NCBI GenBank assembly: GCA_045601425.1
Contig: JAZRZP010000005.1
Span: forward strand, 91,110 to 155,109
Length of the DNA: 64,000 nucleotides
From: UBA1219 sp045601425
Lineage (GTDB): Bacteria > Bacteroidota > Bacteroidia > Bacteroidales > P3
Direction of reading: 5' to 3'
In this document: positions 55,163 through 61,670 of the stretch, piece by piece
Position numbering within the stretch: the stretch's first letter is position 1
Layout: the number at the start of each line of letters is the position of its first letter
Program-made: the position numbers and the translations under genes
The notes under the pieces: model-generated
Told to the model about the DNA's origin: nothing
What the model saw: only the letters and a program-made list of their open reading frames with translations
The model's database searches: none

Positions 55163-56458
55163 TCATTCTTCTGTTTTTTCTTCCAGAATCTTCCAGAATG
55201 AAGCCGGAAGACTTACGTTTTCGAGTTGGGCGGCCTGAGCGAAAAGCGGAGCTATCTCCTCATCCTTGAAACCTGCAATGCCGCAGCCTATGCGTGTCAC
55301 CAGAAAACGGTATTCCGTGTGTTCTTTTGCAAATTCTGCAAAACCATCGACGTATGGTTTTATGGTTTCCACACCGCCTTGCATCGTCGGTATGGCGTAG
55401 CAACGCCCTGTAAGTCCTACACCAACACCCCACTCTGCCCCGAAATTCCGATGTGCCACGCGTGCAGCTCCGCCGCCATGCTGTCCGCTGAGATTGCTTC
55501 CGAACACGAATATCTCGTTGTCGCACAATGCCGATATCTTGCCGGGAGCTATTCTTTTCTCCGGTTTTTTCATCTTCACTTCCGGCAGTTGGTAAAACGA
55601 CATCTCGTCCATTTTTCGCAGAACATCCCTGAAATCATCCGGAAGGCGGTTCCACATCTCGGATACAATATCTTCGGGGATATACTTGTAAAAAGCTTCT
55701 GCAATGCCGCCGGCGATACAGCACAAGGTATCGCTGTCGCCGCCGAGAGACACGCCAAGACGTATGCAGCTTTCGAAATCGTGGCTGTCCATGAAGGCTA
55801 TCATGGCCTGCGGGACTGTACCCTGACAACTTTCGTTGAAGCTGTAGTCGGGACGAATCTCGGCGCAGGTATGGTCGAGGTCGTAACCGTATTTCACTGA
55901 AATGTAATCCTTTATCTCAGCTTTCGATTTTCCCGTACGAGCCATGAATATTGCCGCCGCCGTAGCCTTTGCACCCTTTATGCCTTCGGGGTGGTTGTGG
56001 GTTATGGCAGCCGATATTTCTGCCACACGTTCGGTTTCTTCCAGCGTGTCGAACATCCAGCCAACCGCACTCACCCTCATGGCACTGCCGTTGCCCCACG
56101 AGTTGTATGGTTCCCTTTTTATTCCGGAAAACTGATTGGTACGTGGCTGTCCAAACGGCGTATTTCCTTTCCACGAGTTGTATGGTTCCCTTTTCATTCC
56201 GGGAAACAGCCATTTGTAAAATCTTCCGCCGTAACCACCCCTCGGACATTTGTACTTGTAGGCGAAGTCCACCATCGACTTTTCCAGACCTTCAACGCTG
56301 TGACCCTCATCGGTCAGCAGCCAGTTGGCAACGGCCAACGACATCACACTGTCGTCGGTGTAGTTCCCTTCCGGTGAAAAAAACGGAAATTCGGTTGTTT
56401 TGATGTTGTTGAATTCATATACAGAACCTGCTGTATCTCCAATAATTGCTCCTATCAT
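55163..56458 (-). CDS. ADP-ribosylglycohydrolase fused to an A1S_2505-like macro-related domain
   Basis: 431 residues. The N-terminal 260 residues are a DraG/ARH fold: MIGAIIGDTAGSVYE, YTDDSVMSLAVA (metal-binding Thr-Asp-Asp), and SLGGDSDTLCCIAGGIAEAF. These remove ADP-ribose from proteins or nucleic acids. The C-terminal domain, from about residue 308, has IFVFGSNLSGQHGGGAARVA, AIPTMQG, and ITRIGCGIAGF-like spans (RFLVTRIGCGIAGFKDEE), matching the A1S_2505/phage non-structural family, which is macro-like. An in-frame 75-base duplication adds a second KREPYNSW before GNGSAM. It follows the small gene at 56523 and begins with an acceptable RBS. Confidence 0.86.
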   Translation of the reverse strand: MIGAIIGDTAGSVYEFNNIKTTEFPFFSPEGNYTDDSVMSLAVANWLLTDEGHSVEGLEKSMVDFAYKYKCPRGGYGGRFYKWLFPGMKREPYNSWKGNTPFGQPRTNQFSGIKREPYNSWGNGSAMRVSAVGWMFDTLEETERVAEISAAITHNHPEGIKGAKATAAAIFMARTGKSKAEIKDYISVKYGYDLDHTCAEIRPDYSFNESCQGTVPQAMIAFMDSHDFESCIRLGVSLGGDSDTLCCIAGGIAEAFYKYIPEDIVSEMWNRLPDDFRDVLRKMDEMSFYQLPEVKMKKPEKRIAPGKISALCDNEIFVFGSNLSGQHGGGAARVAHRNFGAEWGVGVGLTGRCYAIPTMQGGVETIKPYVDGFAEFAKEHTEYRFLVTRIGCGIAGFKDEEIAPLFAQAAQLENVSLPASFWKILEEKTEE

Positions 56459-56522
56459 GATCTTTGAATTTTTAATTTGTTTTACTTTAATTTCATTGAC
56501 TTCATTTTTTTTTCTTTAACAT

Positions 56523-57017
56523 TCATTTCCGTTCAGCAATCACTTTCGCTTCCGGTTCCCTTTCCGGCCTAATGAATCCTATGCTGTTCGTCGCCGGCTT
56601 CAGGTCTTGCTTCATGGCCTCTACGCCATCGAAAAACTCACCAACCGCAGCACTTATTTTTTCGAAACCATATTCGAATATCTTCACGAACTTGGACATT
56701 CTCAGCATCGGAAATTCGAAGCGGCAAAGAAAACCGCCATCTTCCATCTGAAGGAACTTGATGTCCACGTTGTCGTAGTTCACCTTGCAGATTATCGCGT
56801 TCAACACGTCTGTGTTTGCTCCGGTCAAGCCTGAATCTGAAAAGAAGTAATCAACACATACATTTTTCACGAAACTGTCCAAAGTATCGTAGAAACGTAT
56901 TCTGAAACTGCTATCTCTTTTGAAAACCAACAGTTCACCTTCGTTCATTTCCCACTTGTACCCGTATTGGTCCAGTTGTCTGCAGGCTTTTTTTCTCAAT
57001 CTTAACATTACATCCAT
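56523..57017 (-). CDS. Hypothetical protein of the NrtR operon
   Basis: 164 residues from ATG 57017 (MDVMLRLRKKACRQ). No named family, though the overall alternating helix-strand pattern and the EFFDGVEAM tail recall YbjN/type III chaperone-like domains. Contains QYGYKWEMNEGELLVFKRD, then NYDNVDIKFLQMEDGGFLCRFEFP. An upstream start at 57080 would overlap the NUDIX gene, so it is not used. It lies 34 bases after the NUDIX stop and 64 bases before the ADP-ribosylglycohydrolase, in the same direction. Confidence 0.7.
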   Translation of the reverse strand: MDVMLRLRKKACRQLDQYGYKWEMNEGELLVFKRDSSFRIRFYDTLDSFVKNVCVDYFFSDSGLTGANTDVLNAIICKVNYDNVDIKFLQMEDGGFLCRFEFPMLRMSKFVKIFEYGFEKISAAVGEFFDGVEAMKQDLKPATNSIGFIRPEREPEAKVIAERK

Positions 57018-57051
57018 AGCATTGTTTTTTTTAATTGCTGTTATCGTTTTT

Positions 57052-57927
57052 TTAAAATTCCAATTTGAAGCTTTCATCATCCTTCAGTTTGTCGTAGTTC
57101 CGCTTGTTGAAGCGATATTTTCTTGCCTTGCGGCCCGAAGCCTGAGGCGTGACATCGTTGTATGCCGTTCCATTGTAGCAATCTGCCGAAGATTCCATGC
57201 AGACATCTGCTTCCGGTGCCGTTTCTGCGTAATTCGCATTTCCGAACATGGCCGACATGAATCTGCCTTTTGCACGTCCCCGTTTTTCTTCCATTGGTGT
57301 AAGAGGCTCACTGGATTCGGTCTCGTCGGCCGGTTCCACGATACCGAGCTGCATGACTTTCTTCTGGAAATTGCGGCGGTCGAACTTTGTGTCGAGTATC
57401 CTTTCGTAGAGCAGTTGGAGCTGCGGGATAGTGAAACTCCTGTCCAGCAGGTCGAAGCCGATAGGTTCGAAACGTATGTCCTTTCTGATACATTTCATCA
57501 CTTCCTCGAAAATCATGTTGTGGTCGAAAGCGAGGTCCATATCTTGCACCTCGTTGACAGGAAACCATTTAGCCTTGGCCGCATCGTCGCCGGCACGCAC
57601 TTCGGAATGGCGTACCAGAGCATAGAAGGCCACGGAGAGCACGCGTTCGCGCGGATCGCGGCGGACGGCAGAAAAAACCTTTACCTGCTTGAGGAACGAA
57701 AGGTTGAGGCCCGTCTCTTCCCTGAGTTCGCGGAGTGCACATTCTTCCACAGTCTCGTCCATCTTCAGGAAGCCTCCCTGGAAGGCCCATCTGCCACGGT
57801 ATGGTTCAACGCCGCGTTCGACAAGCAGCACGTTTATTTCCTTACCGTCGAAACCCAAAACGACACAGTCGGTGGCTACCGCCGGATGCGGGTACTGATA
57901 TGCGTATCTTTTCCTTAATTTTTCCAT
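57052..57927 (-). CDS. NrtR-like NUDIX/winged-helix regulator
   Basis: 291 residues from ATG 57927. The NUDIX box is intact (GFLKMDETVEECALRE then LREETGL, fitting G-x5-E-x7-RE-U-x-EE-x-G-U), and the protein continues with FTIPQLQLLYERILDTKF and RRNFQKKVMQLGIVE, the winged helix of NrtR-type repressors. NrtR proteins use the NUDIX domain to sense ADP-ribose and repress NAD genes. The C-terminal 60 residues are a low-complexity basic tail. Three matching operators lie upstream, so autoregulation is likely. The downstream ADP-ribosylglycohydrolase fits this regulon. Confidence 0.86.
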   Translation of the reverse strand: MEKLRKRYAYQYPHPAVATDCVVLGFDGKEINVLLVERGVEPYRGRWAFQGGFLKMDETVEECALRELREETGLNLSFLKQVKVFSAVRRDPRERVLSVAFYALVRHSEVRAGDDAAKAKWFPVNEVQDMDLAFDHNMIFEEVMKCIRKDIRFEPIGFDLLDRSFTIPQLQLLYERILDTKFDRRNFQKKVMQLGIVEPADETESSEPLTPMEEKRGRAKGRFMSAMFGNANYAETAPEADVCMESSADCYNGTAYNDVTPQASGRKARKYRFNKRNYDKLKDDESFKLEF

Positions 57928-57935
57928 TTCTGTAT

Positions 57936-57954
57936 TTGTGTAAATTTTACACAA
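57936..57954. promoter_or_regulatory. NrtR-type operator 1 (TTGTGTA-N5-TACACAA)
   Basis: A 19-base inverted repeat, 9 bases upstream of the NUDIX ATG. All arm positions pair. At this distance it would block ribosome access or transcription start, as in autorepression. Confidence 0.62.
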
Positions 57955-57988
57955 AATTACAACTTATTTTCATTCCTGCCAAATTTTT

Positions 57989-58007
57989 TTGTGTATTTTT
58001 TACACAA
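57989..58007. promoter_or_regulatory. NrtR-type operator 2
   Basis: Second copy of TTGTGTA-N5-TACACAA, 62 bases from the start codon. Confidence 0.6.
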
Positions 58008-58067
58008 TTCCACACAACAAACTGATTTACAATAAAATAAAATTGTAAAATTTTTCAACAGAACCGT

Positions 58068-58098
58068 GAATATTTGTGTATTTTTTACACAAATATTC
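58068..58098. promoter_or_regulatory. NrtR-type operator 3, extended palindrome
   Basis: A third copy of the 19-base repeat inside a larger palindrome with 13-bp perfect arms (GAATATTTGTGTA). Strongest of the three. Confidence 0.62.
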
Positions 58099-58208
58099 GC
58101 TTTTTTTTCAAAAAATCGGCACCGAAAAATCGTTTTTGGGGGTGGTGGGTATGACATGAAGCCGATGAGCTCCAACGTTGCCGGATTTCACGGCTGAGGA
58201 ACTTTTAC

Positions 58209-58239
58209 AAAAAAACAAGTCCGGTCGGTTCCGGACCTG
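58209..58239 (-). terminator. Terminator of the 89-residue membrane protein
   Basis: On the - strand, the stem AGGTCCGG/CCGGACTT (one G-T pair) is followed by seven T. It lies 32 bases after the gene's stop codon. Confidence 0.65.
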
Positions 58240-58270
58240 CTCCGGGTCGGCACCCGCTGCAAGGTGAACG

Positions 58271-58540
58271 TCAGAAAATTATCGGGCCAAGTATCAGCAC
58301 TATGCCCAACACGATTTCACCGATGGGAAGAAGGTACGAGAGGGTTGTCAATCCTGCCACCTTCATCTTTTCCTTACGGTCTTCTTCATCAAGATCGTCG
58401 TTATCACTGTCTGTCACAATCTGAGTAACTTCGACTATTCCTCGTATGCCAGATATGATACACTTGACTCCGAAAACGATTATAACAATGCGTATGATTA
58501 TCCATACGATACCTGCTTCAAAAATACCTAATATTGCCAT
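58271..58540 (-). CDS. Small two-helix membrane protein
   Basis: 89 residues with an N-terminal helix (GIVWIIIRIVIIVFGVKCII) and a C-terminal helix (SYLLPIGEIVLGIVLILGPIIF), separated by a very acidic stretch (DSDNDDLDEEDRKEK). Not recognised. No signal peptide cleavage site. Own -7-like element (TATTTTTG on the - strand at 58564-58571) upstream. Could be a small stress or toxin-type membrane protein, but nothing supports that yet. Confidence 0.62.
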   Translation of the reverse strand: MAILGIFEAGIVWIIIRIVIIVFGVKCIISGIRGIVEVTQIVTDSDNDDLDEEDRKEKMKVAGLTTLSYLLPIGEIVLGIVLILGPIIF

Positions 58541-58602
58541 CTGTATTATTTTTCATTTTTTTGCAAAAATAATGATTTTTTTGCAAATCTCATGCACCTT
58601 AT

Positions 58603-58628
58603 CGTGATTTTTTTGCAAAAAAATCACG
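58603..58628. repeat. 26-base perfect palindrome
   Basis: CGTGATTTTTTTGC mirrored perfectly over 26 bases between two divergent genes. It could be a bidirectional terminator-like hairpin or a protein-binding site. Confidence 0.5.
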
Positions 58629-58697
58629 GCAAATCTTTCCAGAAAAGCCATTCAATGATGTGGTCAATATATGCCCGTGTGTATTTTTTGAATATTT

Positions 58698-58729
58698 TTT
58701 GGCGGAATCAAATTATATTTGTAACTTTG
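58698..58729 (+). promoter_or_regulatory. -33/-7 promoter of the lipoprotein gene
   Basis: TTTG (58698-58701) and TAACTTTG (58722-58729) with 20 bases between, an almost ideal Bacteroidetes promoter, 26 bases before the ATG. Confidence 0.72.
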
Positions 58730-58754
58730 CAGAACAAAATAAACGTAAATAATT

Positions 58755-59375
58755 ATGAAGAGAACATTCATCCTCACAATCATGGCATGCATCCTGTGCC
58801 TTACGGGATGCGAAAAAGACTCCCATTCCGGCGGAATCATCGGAGGCAATACAGATCTCACTGATTCGGTGACACCTCCTGTCGTAAAATGGTATAAAAT
58901 AGTGAATTACAACGGGTTCGACACCTTCATCATGGAGATAGAGAATGTCTGCAACAGCACACTCGACGGCGACTTCAAGGCATCGTTCTACGACGCCAGC
59001 AACAAACTGATATGCGAGGTGCCAGGACTCTATTACATTGCTCTTGCACCCAGCCGCAAACACATCATCTGGTACAACAGTGCACCGATAAGCAATGCGG
59101 TAAGGGCCGAAATACAAAACACTACCAATGCCGAATCGGTTTACACTCCCATCAATTCCAAAGTGACAAAGGAACAGGTTATCGGAGACGGCGTAACAAT
59201 TGGCATCTCCAGTCCCAACGCACGGGAAACCACGGTTACGGTGGTATTCTACGAAAACAGCAACATCGTTGGCTTAAATACCCACACGTTCTACACCTCG
59301 TCAGACGAATACCACTACCAGTGTGGCAACCATTTCACCCACTACGAAACATACGCCTACGCTTACACCTACTGA
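58755..59375 (+). CDS. Lipoprotein of unknown function
   Basis: 206 residues. Lipoprotein signal ILTIMACILCLTGCEKD (Cys at 19), a Gly-rich linker, then a beta-rich domain (VVKWYKIVNYNGFDTFIMEI, DFKASFYDASNKLICEVPG, TTVTVVFYENSNIVGLN) that may be immunoglobulin-like, and a Tyr-rich tail. Not recognised. Own promoter and hairpin. Confidence 0.72.
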   Translation: MKRTFILTIMACILCLTGCEKDSHSGGIIGGNTDLTDSVTPPVVKWYKIVNYNGFDTFIMEIENVCNSTLDGDFKASFYDASNKLICEVPGLYYIALAPSRKHIIWYNSAPISNAVRAEIQNTTNAESVYTPINSKVTKEQVIGDGVTIGISSPNARETTVTVVFYENSNIVGLNTHTFYTSSDEYHYQCGNHFTHYETYAYAYTY

Positions 59376-59412
59376 CAAGGCAACACACCGATTTCAACAA
59401 AAAACATCATAA

Positions 59413-59443
59413 ACGAAGCTCGGATTTTCAATCCGAGCTTCGT
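59413..59443. terminator. Hairpin between convergent genes
   Basis: A 14-bp perfect stem (ACGAAGCTCGGATT) with a TTC loop, between the lipoprotein and the DUF4143 ATPase. Reading on - it is followed by a broken T-rich stretch. Confidence 0.6.
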
Positions 59444-59514
59444 TGCGTAAACAGTCTCCTCGCTGCGGAAATGCAACAAGAAAACTGATAAAGGTGTACG
59501 ATATTGCCATCCAA

Positions 59515-59575
59515 AAATTACCGTTATCTTAGAAAAAATACATGTTTGCGTGATTAATTCGAACTTAAAGTTCAA
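59515..59575 (+). repeat. 61-bp direct repeat, left copy (flanks DUF4143 gene)
   Basis: Matches the repeat at 60953-61013 in 58 of 61 positions. Contains the palindrome GAACTTAAAGTTC. Confidence 0.85.
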
Positions 59576-59650
59576 GAAACATTCGCAATTCCCTTAAACT
59601 TGCAATCCGAAACGGTACTTTGGAAATTGAAAAAAACAGTGATAAAGAAA

Positions 59651-60952
59651 TCACAATTCCAGCCCAAAAACAGCATACAATGGTATGGCAATGATATCAT
59701 CGGATACGCCAAAATTCTTCTGCGAGAACCTGTAACAATGCTGTGGTTTGTTTTTTATCCTATATTGATTCAAACTGCGAGAACGGACATGCTCTCCTTT
59801 TTTCACGTCTATCGGGACAACACTGTCGTTTTCCAACAACAGAAAATCTATTTCGGCAGTAGCCTCACTCTTCCAGTAATACAAAGGAATATGCAGTGTT
59901 GCCAAGGTTTGAGCGACATAGTTTTCGGCGATAGCCCCCATAAAAGTGTTATCTTCGGCCAACTCCGACAAAAGCAAACCTTGCGGCATACCTGACTTGA
60001 ACGTCAGTAGTCCGACATCGCTGAGATAAAGTTTGAAGTCACTCAAATCGGCATAAGCAGACAATGGCACAAGCGGATGTTCGGCCTGTTGACATTTAAG
60101 AACGACACCGGCATAAACAAGCCAATCTATTGCCTCTCCGAATATAGTTGCTGTTCCGCCCCGTTTAACAACCTTATATTGAAATTTATGATTTTCTTTT
60201 GCCAACTGAGCCGGAATGGAATTATAGCAAGCTCTGACTTTAACAGCCATCGACGGCTCACAATATTTTGCCATATCTGCAGTATAATCATTGAGAATAT
60301 GTTGCTGGACTTCGGTTATGGCAACCAAACTTCGGGTTTGTACATACCGCTTAACAACTTCGGGCATGCCTCCAACCACAAGATAACGGCGATAGAGCAT
60401 CAATGCTTCTTCGTGCAGAGCCACATCCATCTTTTCTTTAGTGCGCACATGTTTACGAATGATATCTGCCAGTTTTCTCTTGCCCAATGCCCACAGCCAT
60501 TCTTCGAAATTCATCGGGAACATCTGCAACTCATCCACTTTGCCCACCGGAAAAGAATAATCTTTGCAGTTGACAGCAACTCCCAACAGACTGCCAGCTG
60601 CCACCACATGGTATTCCGGAGCCTGTTCGGCAAAACTCTTGAGAGACGTCAATGCCCGGTCGCAACACTGCACCTCGTCAAAAATGAGCAATGTCTTGTT
60701 TTTTTCGATACGCACCGAAAGAATTGCTTCTAGCTGTTCTACAATGCGACTTGGCGTCAGATCGCCATCAAAAACAGCACGGACAGAAGCCTGTGCCTCC
60801 AAATTGATTGCCACATGATTTTTGTACTCCCGTTTGCCGAACTGCGACAAAAGATAGGATTTGCCTACCTGCCGTGCACCGAAAAGAACCAATGGTTTTC
60901 GGTGTTTACTTGCCTTCCATCGCAAAAGGTCTGCATATAATTTTCTCTCCAT
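59651..60952 (-). CDS. AAA-type ATPase with DUF4143 (archaeal-type ATPase)
   Basis: 433 residues. Walker A FGARQVGKSYLL, Walker B TLLIFDEVQCCDRA, and an Arg-rich sensor region. The C-terminal DUF4143 has WKSEATAEIDFLLLENDSVV, which resembles a PD-(D/E)XK fold (Asp-Glu). Such proteins are frequent, often multicopy, in Bacteroidetes and of unknown function, sometimes linked to defence or mobile elements. Bracketed by 61-bp direct repeats, the right one adjoining its ATG. Minus strand, TAA-side towards the lipoprotein. Confidence 0.85.
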   Translation of the reverse strand: MERKLYADLLRWKASKHRKPLVLFGARQVGKSYLLSQFGKREYKNHVAINLEAQASVRAVFDGDLTPSRIVEQLEAILSVRIEKNKTLLIFDEVQCCDRALTSLKSFAEQAPEYHVVAAGSLLGVAVNCKDYSFPVGKVDELQMFPMNFEEWLWALGKRKLADIIRKHVRTKEKMDVALHEEALMLYRRYLVVGGMPEVVKRYVQTRSLVAITEVQQHILNDYTADMAKYCEPSMAVKVRACYNSIPAQLAKENHKFQYKVVKRGGTATIFGEAIDWLVYAGVVLKCQQAEHPLVPLSAYADLSDFKLYLSDVGLLTFKSGMPQGLLLSELAEDNTFMGAIAENYVAQTLATLHIPLYYWKSEATAEIDFLLLENDSVVPIDVKKGEHVRSRSLNQYRIKNKPQHCYRFSQKNFGVSDDIIAIPLYAVFGLEL

Positions 60953-61013
60953 AAATTACCGTTATCTTAGAAAAAGTACACGTTTACGTGATTAATTCGA
61001 ACTTAAAGTTCAA
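60953..61013 (+). repeat. 61-bp direct repeat, right copy (flanks DUF4143 gene)
   Basis: Begins at the base next to the DUF4143 ATG, so it occupies the gene's 5' leader. Three mismatches to the left copy. Near-perfect CACGTAAACGTG palindrome inside when read on -. Confidence 0.85.
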
Positions 61014-61124
61014 AAAATCCAGTCTGCAAAATTACTCATTATTTTTGAAACAACTACAATTTGGACATCTTTTTCTCCTTTTTGAGGCTGTTTTTCGTAT
61101 TTTTTTTGCATCTTGCTTTTAACT

Positions 61125-61150
61125 AGAAGTTGCATTTATTATTGGGACTT
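61125..61150 (+). repeat. Inverted repeat, left end (26 bp)
   Basis: AGAAGTTGCATTTATTATTG and onwards to GGGACTT. It matches the reverse complement of 63864-63889 in 21 of 26 positions, with both copies reading inward. Resembles a transposon terminal repeat. No transposase seen within. Confidence 0.66.
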
Positions 61151-61205
61151 AGTCACCTCATTTACACAACCAGCCCAAAGACCATCTCTACAACGTTAAC
61201 CTCCA

Positions 61206-61664
61206 CTAAAAATCCAGCAGCGGGGCGGATGTATCGTTATACAAATGAGCCAGTCTCTCCAAATCCTCCAATGGGGTCTTGGTCACGATGTTGCTGATGC
61301 CTTGAATGGAGGCGGCTATCAGCTCGCGATCGTTGGAGGCTATCGCTTTGTCCAAGGTTTTGTAATGGATATCAAGTGCTTTTTCACGCTCGCCGAAAAC
61401 CTTGTTCAGCAGCAGTTCAAACGACTTGTACTTGGCAGTGATATTGGCAAGCTGCACATCAGTCATCATTTGTATCTGCCTGGTGCGTTCTTTGGATTGT
61501 TTGCACACAGCATAGCAACCTGCTATTACTGACATGGTTTCGGCAACAGCCGACACGATGGCTGCCGCATCACTCTCGCCACCACCTTCGCAGTACATCG
61601 GCTGGAGTTCTTCGCCATTCTGATTATCTGACACAACAATATTGTTATCTTGTTTCATCATCAC
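61206..61664 (-). CDS. Hypothetical protein (152 aa), partner of the membrane protein
   Basis: 152 residues from ATG 61664 (Met-Met-Met start). An acidic N-terminus, then a Gly/Ala-rich stretch AAIVSAVAETMSVIAGCYAV and a long helix (RTRQIQMMTDVQLANIT, EREKALDIHYKTLDKAIA) with SIQGISNIVTKTPLEDLERLAHL. No family recognised, although the helix-then-coil pattern is like small phage-related or membrane-associated accessory proteins. Starts 6 bases after the membrane protein stop. Confidence 0.62.
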   Translation of the reverse strand: MMMKQDNNIVVSDNQNGEELQPMYCEGGGESDAAAIVSAVAETMSVIAGCYAVCKQSKERTRQIQMMTDVQLANITAKYKSFELLLNKVFGEREKALDIHYKTLDKAIASNDRELIAASIQGISNIVTKTPLEDLERLAHLYNDTSAPLLDF

Positions 61665-61670
61665 TATATT

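Larger units (their letters stand above)
57928..58270. other. Regulatory gap upstream of the NUDIX operon
   Basis: 343 bases without a gene. It holds three NrtR-like operators, an inverted repeat TTTACAAT/ATTGTAAA (58026-58049), a G/C-rich stretch and the terminator of the small membrane protein gene. Confidence 0.6.

Noticed and set aside
57018..57080. Upstream start of the small NrtR-operon protein
   Set aside because: It would overlap the end of the NUDIX gene by 29 bases. ATG 57017 gives a cleaner spacing.
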